From Hoeflea prorocentri (GTDB lineage: Bacteria; Pseudomonadota; Alphaproteobacteria; Rhizobiales; Rhizobiaceae): a stretch of DNA of 64,000 nt. The position numbers and the translations under genes were made by a program. The notes below the pieces were generated by a model. It was not told where the DNA came from and made no database searches. It was given only the letters and a program-made list of their open reading frames with translations. Positions 1 to 11,241 of this stretch are shown here, in pieces (positions within the stretch are counted from its first letter, which is position 1; every line of letters begins with the position of its first letter). Location: contig NZ_JAPJZI010000002.1 of NCBI RefSeq assembly GCF_027944115.1, positions 62,001-126,000 on the forward strand. The letters run 5' to 3'.

Positions 1-141
1 GCACAGGCTCCACACCAGTGCCGCGGTCTCGTTCAGACACAGCGCATTGGAATGCGAGGCGTTGTAGAGGATGACTTCACCGTCAAAGTAAGACGCTTTG
101 AAGCCGGGTGCCTGAGCAGGCTTGTCGGAGTCATTGTACAT
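1..141 (-). CDS. PqqD family protein, C-terminus cut by window edge
   Basis: Reading the minus strand from an ATG at 141 gives 47 open codons that run off the window. The peptide begins MYNDSDKPAQ and contains ILYNASHSNALCLNETAA followed by LVWSLC. That is the PqqD pattern (a short beta strand, then L-N-x-T-A-A-x-V-W-x-L-C). PqqD-like domains are peptide-recognition (RRE) chaperones for radical SAM or ligase enzymes that act on ribosomally made peptides; stand-alone copies also sit beside HPr-kinase-like genes. The partner genes would lie upstream of the window and cannot be seen. The family call is by motif only. Confidence 0.7.
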   Translation of the reverse strand, partial: MYNDSDKPAQAPGFKASYFDGEVILYNASHSNALCLNETAALVWSLC

Positions 142-152
142 GCGGCGAAACC

Positions 153-173
153 TACCCCCTGATGACGGGGGTA
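153..173. repeat. GC-rich perfect inverted repeat upstream of the PqqD-like gene
   Basis: TACCCCC and GGGGGTA form perfect 7-base arms around the 7-base loop TGATGAC. The repeat lies 12 bases upstream of the PqqD-like start at 141. It could be an operator or a 5' leader hairpin. There is no T-run, so it is not a good terminator for the transaldolase gene, which reads toward it on the minus strand. Confidence 0.35.
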
Positions 174-276
174 GTCAATGACGGTGACGGCTTGGCCGCA
201 TGCGGCTTACGACAGCTACCGGGTGCTTCCACACGGGTGTTCAATCAGAGGTTTTGACGACCAATCCCTGCCTGGC

Positions 277-930
277 TCACCCGATCTTCTGGCCGGTTTT
301 TGCCCAATCGGCCAGGAAGGCCTCAAGGCCCTTGTCCGTCAGCGGGTGTTTGACGAGTGCACGCAGGGTCGCCGGCGGTACGGTCGCCACATCCGCGCCG
401 ATCAGAGCGGCTTCCTTGACGTGATTGACGGTGCGGATGGAGGCGGCGAGGATTTCCGTCGCAAAGCCGTAATTGTCATAGATCTTGCGGATTTCGGCGA
501 TCAGTTCCATGCCGTCTGCAGCCATATCGTCAACGCGCCCGACGAAAGGCGAAATGAAGGTGGCGCCGGCCTTGGCTGCGAGCAGCGCCTGATTGGCCGA
601 AAAGCACAAGGTGACATTCGTCTTGTGTCCGGCCGATGTCAGCGCCTTGCAGGCTTTCAGCCCGTCCATGGTCAGCGGCAGCTTGATGCAGATATTGTCC
701 GCGATCTTTGCCAGAATGTCCGCCTCGGCCATCATGCCATCGAACTCGGTGGCCGTGACTTCGGCGGAAACCGGGCCGTCGACGATTGAACAGATCTCCT
801 TTGTCACCTCCATGATGTCCCGTCCGGACTTCATGATCAGCGACGGATTGGTGGTCACACCATCCAACAGACCCAGCGCGTTCAATTCCTCGATCTCGGC
901 AACATCTGCCGTGTCGACAAAAAATTTCAT
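277..930 (-). CDS. tal: Transaldolase / fructose-6-phosphate aldolase family (TalC-type)
   Basis: This 217-residue protein has the length of the small TalC/FSA (class I aldolase) subfamily. It begins [10 protein letters not shown] and continues with GVTTNPSLI, the family's N-terminal signature. NICIKLPLT supplies the Schiff-base lysine (K83), and [11 protein letters not shown] is also conserved. Bacterial proteins of this group usually act as transaldolase in the non-oxidative pentose phosphate pathway, moving dihydroxyacetone units between sugar phosphates in the cytoplasm; a minority are fructose-6-phosphate aldolases, which sequence alone does not exclude. It is divergent from priA, with its start 72 bases from the preferred priA start. 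Confidence 0.92.
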   Translation of the reverse strand: MKFFVDTADVAEIEELNALGLLDGVTTNPSLIMKSGRDIMEVTKEICSIVDGPVSAEVTATEFDGMMAEADILAKIADNICIKLPLTMDGLKACKALTSAGHKTNVTLCFSANQALLAAKAGATFISPFVGRVDDMAADGMELIAEIRKIYDNYGFATEILAASIRTVNHVKEAALIGADVATVPPATLRALVKHPLTDKGLEAFLADWAKTGQKIG

Positions 931-1002
931 CGTATGTCTCGTTCCTTAATTGGCGGTCGCGGGTTTTCTTTAGATCAATCGCGGGGCAAGGTCACCCTCA
1001 AG

Positions 1003-3198
1003 ATGAAAGATTCGCCGCAACTGCCGCTTGGCTGCGAGACTGCCATTGTGCCGGTCATGGTCCCCCTGCCGACGCCGCAGGCCTATTCCTATGCCGTGCC
1101 GGAGGGCCTGGAGGCCGCTCCGGGTGCGATCGTGCAGGTGCCGCTGGGCCCGAGACAGGTCGCCGGTATTGTCTGGGATGGCGAGACCGACGCGGTTGAC
1201 CCGAAGAAACTGCGCCCCATCACCCATGTCTTCGATTGCCCGCCGATTGCCGCGGATATGCGCCGGTTTCTTGACTGGGTGGCGGCCTATACATTGTCGC
1301 CGCCGGGTCTTGTTGCCCGCATGGCGCTGCGCGCTCCGGCGGCATTCGAGCCGGCGGCTCCGACACAGGGGTTGAGATTGGGACGCGCGCGTCCGGAGCG
1401 CATGACGGCTGCCCGCGAACGGGTCATTGCCATGGCAGAAGACGGTTTGAGCTGGACCCGCACCGGGTTGGCGCGGGCCGCCGGTGTTTCCGTCAGCGTT
1501 GTCGACGGGCTCTTGAAGCAAGATGTTTTCGAGACGATCCTGATACCGCCGCAGCCGGTGGTGCCTCATCCCGATCCTGATTTCCGCTTGCCGGAACTGA
1601 GTGATGATCAACAGGCTGCTGTTCGCCGTTTGCTCGGTGAGGGTGGAAAGCCGCCGGCCGTATCGCTGATTGATGGGGTCACAGGATCGGGCAAGACGGA
1701 GGTTTACTTCGAAGCGGTGGCCGAGACGATCCGGCAGGGCCGGCAGGTGCTTATCCTGCTGCCGGAAATCGCGCTGACCTCGGTTTTTCTGGAGCGCTTT
1801 GAACGGCGCTTCGGCTGCAAGCCGGCCGAATGGCATTCGGAGCTTGCGCCGCGCATGCGCGAGAAAGTCTGGCGGCAGGCGGCGACCGGCGATGTTCGTG
1901 TCGTTGCAGGCGCGCGCTCGTCACTCTTTCTGCCCTTTGAAAATCTCGGCCTTGTTATCGTCGATGAAGAGCACGATGCCGCCTATAAACAGGAAGACCG
2001 GGTCTTTTATAACGCCCGCGACATGGCTGTGGTGCGTGCCCACATTGGAGGCTTTCCGGCCATTCTTGCGTCGGCAACGCCGTCGATTGAAAGCCGGGTC
2101 AATGCCGACAGCGGCAAATATGCCGATATCCGGCTGCCGGAGCGCTTCGGTGGTGCGGCGCTGCCTGACCTGCATCTGATTGACATGCGCCGTGATCCGC
2201 CGGCGCGGGGCGGCTTCCTGTCGCCGAAGCTGCTGGAAGCGATGAAGAAGACTGTGGCCGAGGGCGAGCAGGCGCTGCTGTTTCTAAACCGGCGCGGATA
2301 CGCGCCACTGACACTGTGCCGGGTTTGCGGTCACCGGTTCCAATGTCCCGACTGTTCAAGCTGGCTGGTCGAACATCGCTTCCGTCGGCAATTGCAGTGC
2401 CATCATTGCGGCCACAATGAGCCGGCCCCGGAAGCCTGTCCGGAGTGCGGCACGCTTGATCACCTTGTTGCCTGCGGCCCCGGCGTGGAGCGCATAGCGG
2501 AGGAAGTCGACAGCCATTTCCCCGATGCCCGCACCATTGTGCTCTCCTCAGATATGGCCGGCGGGGTTCGACGGTTGAGGCTTGAGCTGGAGGCAATCGC
2601 CAAGGGCGAGGTCGATATTGTCATCGGAACGCAACTTGTCGCCAAGGGACATAACTTCCCCATGATGACACTGGTGGGGATTGTGGATTCCGATCTCGGG
2701 CTTGCCAATGGCGACCCGCGGGCCGCCGAGCGCACCTTTCAGCTTCTGTCGCAGGTGACAGGCCGCGCCGGGCGTTCGGGACGTAAGAGCATCGGCCTTC
2801 TCCAGACATACCAGCCGGCGCATCCGGTCATCCAGGCGATTGTTTCAGGCGACCGCGATGCCTTTTACGAGCGGGAGATCGCTGAGCGGGAAAACGCGCG
2901 GTTGCCGCCCTTTGGCCGCATGGCGGCGCTGATTGTTTCGGCTGCCGACCGCGTGGCGGCGGAAAGCTATGCGCGCAGCCTGCGACAGGCAGCGCCGGGC
3001 GCGCGCGATATTTCGGTTCTGGGACCGGCGGAGGCGCCGATGGCACTCATTCGCGGGCGCTACCGGTTTCGTTTGCTGGTTCATGGCACGAAACAGTCCG
3101 ACATACAGGCCTATGTCGCGCAGATGATCGCGGCGGCGCCCGGCCCGCGTGGATCGGTTCGTGTACAGATCGATATCGATCCACAGAGTTTCATGTAA
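1003..3198 (+). CDS. priA: Primosomal protein N' (replication restart helicase PriA)
   Basis: A 731-residue 3'-5' superfamily 2 DNA helicase that reloads DnaB at stalled forks. Visible features in order are the N-terminal 3'-DNA-binding domain, Walker A GVTGSGKTEVYFEA, the DEEH box (VIVDEEHDAAYKQ), a zinc-binding block with paired cysteines (CRVCGHRFQCPDC, then CHHCGH and CPECG), and helicase motifs V/VI (GTQLVAKGHNF, QVTGRAGR). The frame is open from an ATG at 934, but that lies 3 bases from the divergent tal start and leaves no room for a promoter. The ATG at 1003 (MKDSPQLPLG) is therefore preferred. Confidence 0.95.
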   Translation: MKDSPQLPLGCETAIVPVMVPLPTPQAYSYAVPEGLEAAPGAIVQVPLGPRQVAGIVWDGETDAVDPKKLRPITHVFDCPPIAADMRRFLDWVAAYTLSPPGLVARMALRAPAAFEPAAPTQGLRLGRARPERMTAARERVIAMAEDGLSWTRTGLARAAGVSVSVVDGLLKQDVFETILIPPQPVVPHPDPDFRLPELSDDQQAAVRRLLGEGGKPPAVSLIDGVTGSGKTEVYFEAVAETIRQGRQVLILLPEIALTSVFLERFERRFGCKPAEWHSELAPRMREKVWRQAATGDVRVVAGARSSLFLPFENLGLVIVDEEHDAAYKQEDRVFYNARDMAVVRAHIGGFPAILASATPSIESRVNADSGKYADIRLPERFGGAALPDLHLIDMRRDPPARGGFLSPKLLEAMKKTVAEGEQALLFLNRRGYAPLTLCRVCGHRFQCPDCSSWLVEHRFRRQLQCHHCGHNEPAPEACPECGTLDHLVACGPGVERIAEEVDSHFPDARTIVLSSDMAGGVRRLRLELEAIAKGEVDIVIGTQLVAKGHNFPMMTLVGIVDSDLGLANGDPRAAERTFQLLSQVTGRAGRSGRKSIGLLQTYQPAHPVIQAIVSGDRDAFYEREIAERENARLPPFGRMAALIVSAADRVAAESYARSLRQAAPGARDISVLGPAEAPMALIRGRYRFRLLVHGTKQSDIQAYVAQMIAAAPGPRGSVRVQIDIDPQSFM

Positions 3199-3217
3199 CA
3201 GTCCGAGGGGAGACGGG

Positions 3218-3607
3218 ATGATCGCATTTTACTGGCCCGGCACGACAGGCGAATGGCTGGCATTCGCCGTGGCGGTGATAACGGTTGGTTTTGGCGTGCT
3301 GCTGTTTTCGGCGCCACGCCTTTCCTTCCGCATTTTGAGGCTTGAGACGGCAAATGCGCACCCGGATGCGATTGCCGAAGGGCGTGCCACGATGGCGGGT
3401 TTTTATCTGGGGTGCGGTCTTTGCTGCATTCTGCTTGCCCAGCCTCTGATCTATCTGGCCCTGGGCGCTTCCTGGGCCTTTACCGCACTGGGCAGGCTGG
3501 TCTCTATCCTCTTCGATGGAGCGGCGACGCGCTTTAATGTATTGTCCACGCTGTTCGAGGCTGTGCTTGCCATCCTGCCGCTTGCCTTTGTCTTCGGGCT
3601 GATCTAG
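3218..3607 (+). CDS. Small membrane protein, DUF4345-like
   Basis: The product is 129 residues with about four hydrophobic segments: residues 13-30 (LAFAVAVITVGFGVLLF), about 58-75, about 78-95 and the last 20. The A-x-x-E-G-R-A-T-M-A-G-F-Y-L-G-C-G-L stretch and the closing RLVSILFDG resemble the DUF4345 membrane family, whose function is unknown. The ATG at 3218 is preceded by GAGGGGAGACGGG, a good ribosome binding site. It follows priA by 19 bases and lies upstream of the atp operon. The family assignment is tentative. Confidence 0.6.
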   Translation: MIAFYWPGTTGEWLAFAVAVITVGFGVLLFSAPRLSFRILRLETANAHPDAIAEGRATMAGFYLGCGLCCILLAQPLIYLALGASWAFTALGRLVSILFDGAATRFNVLSTLFEAVLAILPLAFVFGLI

Positions 3608-3760
3608 CGCAATCAATCGGTGACGCGAGCGGCATTGCGGACACTCAATGGTTGCCGCATGGCCACTGAGTTCCCGGTCGCCGGGTGCCTTGCGTGCCGG
3701 ATTCATTCGTTTGCCGGGCAAGTTTGCGCACAGTCCGCCTAAAGCAGGGGGTAAAGCGTG

Positions 3761-3788
3761 TTGCGAGTCCCACACACGTGTGCTAGAC
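3761..3788 (+). promoter_or_regulatory. Possible promoter of the atp operon
   Basis: The 315 bases between the small membrane protein gene (ends 3607) and atpH (starts 3923) contain no convincing gene. TTGCGA at 3761-3766 and CTAGAC at 3783-3788 are 16 bases apart and resemble an alphaproteobacterial housekeeping promoter. A palindromic CACACGTGTG overlaps the spacer. The transcript would have a leader of roughly 130 bases. This is a visual match only. Confidence 0.3.
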
Positions 3789-3922
3789 GAACCACGAAAT
3801 TCGACCGTGGCTCAGCGATGTGATGTTGCGGTTGGGGAGAAATCGAAACAAATTCAAGGATTTACGGAGACGCTCGCCTCCGGCTCAGAATCCCTGAATT
3901 CAGTTCAGAGAAAATAGCACAC

Positions 3923-4483
3923 GTGGCAGACACATCTTCGCTCATTTCCGGTGTTGCAGAACGGTATGCGTCTTCGCTGTTCGACCTGGCGCTGGAAGCC
4001 AAATCCGAAACGGCCGTTGCAGAAGAACTCAACCGTCTGGAATCACTGATTGACAGCAGTGAAGATCTCAAACGATTGATCGTCAGTCCGGTGTTTTCCG
4101 CCGACGATCAGTTCAAGGCAATTTCAGCAATCGCCGACAAGGCCGGGTTTACCGGTCTCGTCGGCAATTTTTTACGTGTGGTCGCAAAGAACCGCAGGCT
4201 GTTCGCCGTGCCGGGTATCATCCGTGCCTATCGGATCATCGAGGCGCAGCATCGCGGCGAGGTCTCGGCGGATGTCACATCCGCCCGGGTACTGACCGGC
4301 GAGCAGGAAAAAGAATTGAAGGCGGCGCTCAAGAGCGTCACCGGAAAAGACGTGGCAATTCATGTCACCGTCGACCCGTCAATCATGGGCGGTCTGATCG
4401 TCAAGGTCGGCTCGCGTCAAATTGACACATCCCTTCGCTCAAAACTTTCTACCCTTAAGCTTGCACTGAAAGAGGTCGGCTGA
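3923..4483 (+). CDS. atpH: F1 ATP synthase subunit delta
   Basis: The 186-residue peripheral-stalk subunit links F1 alpha to F0 b. The sequence starts [17 protein letters not shown] (the conserved R-Y-A-x-A-L-F-D-L-A pattern) and ends with the family's C-terminal signature ([20 protein letters not shown]). The start codon is GTG at 3923, the first codon before the conserved N-terminal helix. It is the first gene of atpHAGDC, and its stop overlaps the atpA start by one base. F0 genes are not linked, as is usual in alphaproteobacteria. Confidence 0.95.
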   Translation: MADTSSLISGVAERYASSLFDLALEAKSETAVAEELNRLESLIDSSEDLKRLIVSPVFSADDQFKAISAIADKAGFTGLVGNFLRVVAKNRRLFAVPGIIRAYRIIEAQHRGEVSADVTSARVLTGEQEKELKAALKSVTGKDVAIHVTVDPSIMGGLIVKVGSRQIDTSLRSKLSTLKLALKEVG

Positions 4484-6012
4484 TGGACATCCGTGCCGCG
4501 GAAATCTCCGCAATCCTAAAAGATCAAATCAAAAATTTCGGCAAGGAGGCAGAAGTCTCCGAAGTCGGTCAGGTGCTGTCCGTCGGTGACGGTATCGCCC
4601 GTGTCTACGGCCTCGACAATGTACAGGCCGGCGAGATGGTGGAGTTTCCGGGCGGCATTCGCGGCATGGCCCTGAACCTTGAATCAGACAATGTCGGCGT
4701 TGTTATCTTCGGCTCTGACCGGGACATCAAGGAAGGCGACACCGTCAAGCGGACCGGCGCCATCGTGGATGTGCCTGTCGGCAAGGAACTGCTGGGCCGC
4801 GTTGTGGACGCCCTCGGCAATCCGATCGACGGCAAGGGCCCGATCAATGCCAAGGAACGTTCCCGTGTTGACGTCAAAGCGCCGGGTATCATCCCGCGTA
4901 AATCGGTTCATGAGCCCATGTCGACAGGTCTTAAGGCCATCGATGCGCTGATCCCGATCGGCCGCGGCCAGCGCGAACTTGTCATCGGCGACCGCCAGAC
5001 CGGCAAGACCGCGATTATTCTCGACACCTTCCTCAACCAGAAGCCGATCCACGACAATGGCCCGGAAGAGGACAAGCTCTACTGCGTTTATGTTGCTGTC
5101 GGACAGAAACGCTCGACGGTCGCGCAGTTCGTGAAGGTGCTCGAAGAGCGCGGTGCGCTTGAATATTCCATCATCATCGCCGCAACCGCTTCCGACCCGG
5201 CTCCGATGCAGTTCCTGGCGCCGTTCGCTGGCTGTGCGATCGGCGAATATTTCCGCGACAACGGCATGCACGCGCTGATCGGTTATGACGACCTGTCCAA
5301 ACAGGCCGTTTCCTACCGTCAGATGTCGCTGCTGCTTCGCCGCCCGCCGGGACGTGAAGCCTATCCTGGCGACGTTTTCTACCTTCACTCGCGCCTGCTT
5401 GAGCGTGCTGCGAAGCTCAATGAAGACAATGGCGCAGGTTCGCTGACCGCCTTGCCGGTGATCGAAACGCAGGGCAATGACGTGTCGGCCTTTATTCCGA
5501 CCAATGTGATCTCCATTACCGATGGCCAGATCTTCCTGGAAACTGACCTTTTCTATCAGGGTATCCGTCCGGCGGTGAATGTCGGCCTCTCGGTTTCCCG
5601 CGTGGGTTCTTCGGCCCAGATCAAGGCGATGAAACAGGTTGCAGGCTCTATCAAGGGTGAACTGGCGCAGTATCGCGAGATGGCTGCCTTTGCCCAGTTC
5701 GGTTCCGACCTGGACGCTGCAACACAGCGCCTTTTGAACCGTGGTTCGCGCCTGACCGAACTCCTGAAGCAGCCGCAGTTCTCGCCGCTCAAGACGGAAG
5801 AGCAGGTCGCGGTCATCTTTGCAGGTGTGAACGGCTATCTCGACGGTCTCGATGTAGAGCAGGTCGGAGCTTTCGAGGAAGGATTGCTGGCGCATATGCG
5901 TGCGGACGGCAAGGATATCCTTGAAGCGATCCGTGTCGAAAAGGCCCTGAGCGACGACATCCAGAGCAAGCTCAAGACTGCGATCGATGCGTTCGCCAAG
6001 TCTTTCGCCTGA
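4483..6012 (+). CDS. atpA: F1 ATP synthase subunit alpha
   Basis: The 509-residue non-catalytic nucleotide-binding subunit has the family's usual length. The N-terminal membrane-proximal segment begins [16 protein letters not shown]. The P-loop is GDRQTGKTA near residue 170, and the ATP synthase alpha/beta signature [17 protein letters not shown] is present near residue 365. The gene overlaps atpH by one base (TGATG), which suggests translational coupling. The C-terminal helical domain is complete. The subunit acts at the inner membrane in the F1 hexamer with AtpD. Confidence 0.97.
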   Translation: MDIRAAEISAILKDQIKNFGKEAEVSEVGQVLSVGDGIARVYGLDNVQAGEMVEFPGGIRGMALNLESDNVGVVIFGSDRDIKEGDTVKRTGAIVDVPVGKELLGRVVDALGNPIDGKGPINAKERSRVDVKAPGIIPRKSVHEPMSTGLKAIDALIPIGRGQRELVIGDRQTGKTAIILDTFLNQKPIHDNGPEEDKLYCVYVAVGQKRSTVAQFVKVLEERGALEYSIIIAATASDPAPMQFLAPFAGCAIGEYFRDNGMHALIGYDDLSKQAVSYRQMSLLLRRPPGREAYPGDVFYLHSRLLERAAKLNEDNGAGSLTALPVIETQGNDVSAFIPTNVISITDGQIFLETDLFYQGIRPAVNVGLSVSRVGSSAQIKAMKQVAGSIKGELAQYREMAAFAQFGSDLDAATQRLLNRGSRLTELLKQPQFSPLKTEEQVAVIFAGVNGYLDGLDVEQVGAFEEGLLAHMRADGKDILEAIRVEKALSDDIQSKLKTAIDAFAKSFA

Positions 6013-6043
6013 TTGGACGCAAGCAGTAACGGACGGATAACGG

Positions 6044-6925
6044 ATGCCTTCACTTAAGGATCTGAGAAACCGGATCGCCACGGTCAAGGCGACGCAGAAG
6101 ATCACCAAGGCGATGCAGATGGTCGCCGCGGCGAAGCTTCGGCGCGCACAGGAATCGGTGGAAGCGGCGCGGCCCTATTCGCAGCGTATGAGCGCGGTGC
6201 TTGGCAATATTGCCGGTGCGGTGGTGAATGCCGACGATGCGCCACGCCTGATGAGCGGGACCGGTTCGGACCAGACGCATCTCTTGGTGGTGTGCACCGC
6301 CGAGCGCGGATTGTGCGGCGGTTTCAACTCGCAGATTTCCCGCCTGGCGCGTGAGCATATCGGTGAGCTTCAGGGTCAGGGCAAGGACGTCAAAATCCTC
6401 TGTGTCGGCAAGAAGGGCTATGATGTCCTGAAACGGCAATATGGCAATCTGATCATTGACCGGGTCGATCTGCGTGAAGTCAAGCGTATCGGCTTTGGCA
6501 ATGCGGACGATATCGCCAGGAAGGTCATCGGCCTTTTCGATGAAGGCGCGTTTGACGTCTGCACACTGTTCTATTCGGAATTCCAGTCGGTCATCACCCA
6601 GGTGCCGACGGCGCAGCAGATCATTCCGTCCGGCACCGGCGACGAAGAAGCCGAGCAGACCGGAACCGACGCTGTTTACGAGTATGAGCCGGATGCAACC
6701 GCTATTCTCGACGACCTGATCCCGCGCAACATTGCCGTGCAGATATTCCGTGCCCTTCTTGAGAATGCGGCTTCGGAACAGGGTGCGCGCATGACGGCCA
6801 TGGACAATGCGACCCGCAATGCCGGGGATATGATCGACAAGCTGACGCTCAACTACAACCGTCAGCGCCAGGCGCAAATTACAAAAGAACTGATTGAAAT
6901 TATTTCGGGCGCGGAAGCGCTCTAG
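6044..6925 (+). CDS. atpG: F1 ATP synthase subunit gamma
   Basis: A 293-residue central rotor subunit. The N-terminal rotor helix is [19 protein letters not shown], followed by the typical [31 protein letters not shown] matches the Rossmann-like middle domain, and the C-terminal helix carries the signature [16 protein letters not shown]. The gene sits 31 bases after atpA in the atp operon. Confidence 0.96.
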   Translation: MPSLKDLRNRIATVKATQKITKAMQMVAAAKLRRAQESVEAARPYSQRMSAVLGNIAGAVVNADDAPRLMSGTGSDQTHLLVVCTAERGLCGGFNSQISRLAREHIGELQGQGKDVKILCVGKKGYDVLKRQYGNLIIDRVDLREVKRIGFGNADDIARKVIGLFDEGAFDVCTLFYSEFQSVITQVPTAQQIIPSGTGDEEAEQTGTDAVYEYEPDATAILDDLIPRNIAVQIFRALLENAASEQGARMTAMDNATRNAGDMIDKLTLNYNRQRQAQITKELIEIISGAEAL

Positions 6926-6934
6926 AGGCTCTGA

Positions 6935-8476
<1,542 letters not shown>

Positions 8477-8490
8477 GGCGTTGATAACGG

Positions 8491-8510
8491 TGCGGGCTCT
8501 TCGGCCCGCC
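8491..8510 (+). terminator. Intercistronic hairpin between atpD and atpC
   Basis: GCGGGC and GCCCGC arms flank TCTTCG in the 62-base gap between atpD and atpC. No T-run follows, so it is probably an mRNA-stabilising or partial-attenuation hairpin rather than a strong terminator. It could lower or protect atpC message relative to atpD. Confidence 0.4.
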
Positions 8511-8538
8511 CCATGTCCACCAAAAAAGGTGACCAGCG

Positions 8539-8937
8539 ATGGCTGAAAGCTTTAATTTCGAACTCGTTTCTCCGGAACGTCTGCTGCTGTCGGAAGCGGC
8601 CAGCGAGGTTATCCTGCCGGGCGCTGACGGAGAAATGACGGTGATGGCCAACCATGCACCGGTCATGACCACCATCAAGCCGGGGATCGTCGAAGTGAAA
8701 TCCGCCGAGGGCGGGTCGAACCGCTACGTGGTGTTCGGCGGTTTTGCCGATATCCTGCCGGAAGGCTGCACCGTGCTTGCAGAATCCGCGGTTCATGTCG
8801 ACGAGATCGACCATGAGGACATTGCACAGCGTATTCAAAATACCAGGGAAGATCTGCAGGATGCGACGGACGATGCCGAAAAGGCGCGCATCTCCGAAAA
8901 ACTCGATCACCTGACGACGCTGCAAAGCGCGGTATAA
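8539..8937 (+). CDS. atpC: F1 ATP synthase subunit epsilon
   Basis: A 132-residue central-stalk regulatory subunit. The N-terminal beta-sandwich is visible (FNFELVSPERLLLSEAAS, then GADGEMTVMANHAPVMT). A shorter C-terminal helical part follows (HEDIAQRIQNTREDLQDA). It is the last gene of the atp operon and is followed by a clear intrinsic terminator. An AGGTGACCAGCG ribosome binding region precedes the ATG. Confidence 0.95.
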   Translation: MAESFNFELVSPERLLLSEAASEVILPGADGEMTVMANHAPVMTTIKPGIVEVKSAEGGSNRYVVFGGFADILPEGCTVLAESAVHVDEIDHEDIAQRIQNTREDLQDATDDAEKARISEKLDHLTTLQSAV

Positions 8938-8965
8938 GCATCTTTTGAAGATCGGTTCCTGAGGC

Positions 8966-8992
8966 AAGCGGGCTGAAAAGCCCGCTTTTTTG
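8966..8992 (+). terminator. Intrinsic terminator of the atp operon
   Basis: AAGCGGGCT and AGCCCGCTT arms with a GAA-type loop are followed immediately by a T-run (TTTTTTGTG). It lies 28 bases after the atpC stop and is the best rho-independent terminator in the window. Confidence 0.85.
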
Positions 8993-9053
8993 TGTTTGCA
9001 AGTGACATGTAAGTGCGGCCTGCACATCAATCCATTTGTTAGGATATTTCACA

Positions 9054-10013
9054 ATGGCATCAAACCCAGAACCCAGAGGCACAGTCTCAACTGTAGTCCT
9101 AACGGCAGTTCTGGGTTTGATTGGCGGTCTACTCTGGATAGGTAGGTTGAGATTTGCAGCCGTTGTGGCTTTCGCGATGGCCGCTCTTTATTTTTTCTTT
9201 TACTTCGACTTTGCAGCCCTTCCAAAGCTGCCGGTACAAATAGTTGGAAACTACCCTTTGATTTTCTTTATGGGTTTTAGTGTCGTATCCATAGGCATAA
9301 CGCTGTGGCTGCGTCCAACTAGCCTGCCTCACAGACTTTACTCGAGATGGTGGATGGTTTTTCTATGTGTTCTTGTCATTTCAATTATACCTCCCGCTTT
9401 AGTTAGAGCGTTGATCTATCAGCCCTTTTCAACCCCAGGGGGATCAATGGTGCCTACTCTGGTGCCTGGCGATAGGTTATTTGCTGACAAATTAGCTTAC
9501 GGATATGGTCCTTACAGCTTTCCGTTTTCGGATGTGTTGTTCGGAAGCCGCCCTTGGCCGGACAACCTAAATCGTGGTGATATTGTGGTATTTAGGCTGC
9601 CTCAGGATCCACAAACTTCATACATAAAGCGAGTCATAGGACTGCCGGGTGATACCGTTCAAATGGTGGATGGTTACACCATTCTCAACGGCGTCAGACT
9701 TTCACAAGAGAAAATGTCAGACTACCTTTATGATGGAACAACAGGGATAGCGCGTTACAGGGAAACCCTGCCTTTCGGGCGATCATACACAATCCTGAAT
9801 CTTTACGATAATACCGAACTCGACAATACGCCGGAGTTTGAAGTCCCCGACAACAGCTTTTTTGTTCTTGGAGATAACCGGGACAATTCGTTGGACTCCC
9901 GCCTTTCGATGGGCATGATCCCAATCGACAATCTTGCCGGCAAGGCCGTATGGATTTACGCCAACTCAGGGGGCGACCTTGATAGAGCCCGACAGGATTT
10001 GTCGGAAAACTAA
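9054..10013 (+). CDS. lepB: Signal peptidase I with extra N-terminal membrane segments
   Basis: A 319-residue S26A leader peptidase that cleaves Sec/Tat signal peptides on the periplasmic face. The catalytic serine is in GGSMVPTLVPGD (S131) and the lysine in SYIKRVIGLPGD (K192). Box E is GDNRDNSLDSR near residue 270. Residues 10-120 form about four membrane spans, more than the usual one or two. The ATG at 9054 follows TAGGA by nine bases; a TTG 18 bases upstream is less likely. The gene looks clearly AT-richer than atpC and the racemase beside it, which suggests acquisition. It is probably a second copy beside a housekeeping lepB, which is not visible here. Confidence 0.9.
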   Translation: MASNPEPRGTVSTVVLTAVLGLIGGLLWIGRLRFAAVVAFAMAALYFFFYFDFAALPKLPVQIVGNYPLIFFMGFSVVSIGITLWLRPTSLPHRLYSRWWMVFLCVLVISIIPPALVRALIYQPFSTPGGSMVPTLVPGDRLFADKLAYGYGPYSFPFSDVLFGSRPWPDNLNRGDIVVFRLPQDPQTSYIKRVIGLPGDTVQMVDGYTILNGVRLSQEKMSDYLYDGTTGIARYRETLPFGRSYTILNLYDNTELDNTPEFEVPDNSFFVLGDNRDNSLDSRLSMGMIPIDNLAGKAVWIYANSGGDLDRARQDLSEN

Positions 10014-10720
10014 CTGAAGTGCTGTCGTACTTTGAGCGCCTGTTCCACCGCCGCCACGGCGTGAAGGGCGGTTGTGTCGTAGAGCGGCAGCGCGCTATTG
10101 GTCTCGTCGACGGCCATCGTCAGTTCGGTGCAGCCAAGGATGATGCAGTCACATCCGTCGCCGCGCAGGTCATCGATGGCGGCGTGAAAGAATCTGCGGG
10201 CATCGGCCCTGACCTCGCCGAGGCATAGCTCCTCGTAAATGATGCGATGGATGGCGTCGCGTTCCTTGCTGTTCGGTACCACGACATCAAGGCCGAAGGC
10301 GCTCCGCAGACGATCGGCGTAGAAATCTTCTTCCATGGTGAAACGTGTGCCCAGAAGGCCGACACGCCGACGCCCGTCTTCAACCAATGCCTTGCCTGTC
10401 GCATCGGCGATATGCAAGACCGGCAGGCCGCTTCCCGTCTCCACTTCGTCGGCAACCTTGTGCATCGTGTTGGTGGCGATCACCAGGAAATCGGCGCCGG
10501 CGGCTTTCAGTCCCGAAGCCGCTTTGGAGAGGATTTCAGCCGTTCCCTGCCAGTCGCCGGAATGCTGGCGCTGCTCGATCTCATGGAAGTTCACCGAATG
10601 CAGAAGGATGCGGGCGGAATGCAGGCCGCCGAGCCGGCGTTTGACCTCTTCATTCATCAGTCGGTAGTAAATGGCGGTCGATTCCCAGCTCATACCGCCG
10701 ATAAGGCCGATCAGTTTCAT
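10010..10720 (-). CDS. Aspartate/glutamate racemase family protein (YgeA-type)
   Basis: A 236-residue PLP-independent amino-acid racemase. The N-terminus is MKLIGLIGGMSWESTAIYY. The two catalytic positions are T83 in IATNTMHK and C197 in ILGCTEL. This Thr/Cys pair at these positions is the arrangement of E. coli YgeA, a broad-specificity racemase, rather than the Cys/Cys pair of classical aspartate and glutamate racemases. Its stop overlaps the lepB stop tail to tail, so no terminator separates them. The substrate is not predictable. Confidence 0.85.
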   Translation of the reverse strand: MKLIGLIGGMSWESTAIYYRLMNEEVKRRLGGLHSARILLHSVNFHEIEQRQHSGDWQGTAEILSKAASGLKAAGADFLVIATNTMHKVADEVETGSGLPVLHIADATGKALVEDGRRRVGLLGTRFTMEEDFYADRLRSAFGLDVVVPNSKERDAIHRIIYEELCLGEVRADARRFFHAAIDDLRGDGCDCIILGCTELTMAVDETNSALPLYDTTALHAVAAVEQALKVRQHFS

Positions 10721-10724
10721 CGAC

Positions 10725-11237
10725 CTACACCGTCAGATGGGAAAAGGCGGCCAGAACCTCTTCATAGACGCCGCGCTTGAACGGTACGATGAGGCCGGGC
10801 AGGTCTGAGAGCCGCCGCCATTGCCAGGTATCGAATTCCGCCTTGTAGCCGTCGGGTGGCGGATTGATGGCGATTTCGCTTTCGTCACCTTCAAACCGGA
10901 AGGCGAACCAACGCTGGGTCTGACCGCGATATTTGCCCTTAAGGGCAACGCCCATCAAATGGTCGGGCAGATCATATTTGATCCATTCGGGCGCTTCGGC
11001 AAGCAGCGATATGCTGCGAATGCCGGTTTCTTCGTAAAGCTCGCGTCTTGCCGCGTCGATGGGCTCTTCACCCTTGTCGATACCGCCTTGCGGCAGTTGC
11101 CAGCGGAAGTCGGAGGGCGACAGTTCACCCTTTTCCTCGGCAATACGGTGACCGGCCCAGACGAGCCCTTCCTTGTTGATGACAACAACACCGACACAGG
11201 GCCGGTATGCCATGAGTTCGGTCTTGCGCTTGTTCAT
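10725..11237 (-). CDS. rppH: RNA pyrophosphohydrolase (Nudix)
   Basis: A 170-residue RppH/NudH that removes pyrophosphate from 5'-triphosphate RNA to start mRNA decay. It begins [19 protein letters not shown]. The Nudix box is complete: [17 protein letters not shown] then YEETGI, near residues 48-70. The frame is open much further upstream, but the ATG at 11237 follows the deacetylase stop by four bases and gives the family length. It is the last gene of the long minus-strand housekeeping block. Confidence 0.93.
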   Translation of the reverse strand: MNKRKTELMAYRPCVGVVVINKEGLVWAGHRIAEEKGELSPSDFRWQLPQGGIDKGEEPIDAARRELYEETGIRSISLLAEAPEWIKYDLPDHLMGVALKGKYRGQTQRWFAFRFEGDESEIAINPPPDGYKAEFDTWQWRRLSDLPGLIVPFKRGVYEEVLAAFSHLTV

Positions 11238-11241
11238 CTTT

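Noticed and set aside
153-173. Terminator for the transaldolase gene.
   Set aside because: The stem is good but there is no T-run after it on the minus strand, and it sits directly ahead of the PqqD-like start, so it is listed only as a repeat.
934-1002. N-terminal extension of PriA from an ATG at 934.
   Set aside because: It would start three bases from the divergent tal start, has no ribosome binding site and adds 23 residues absent from the family.
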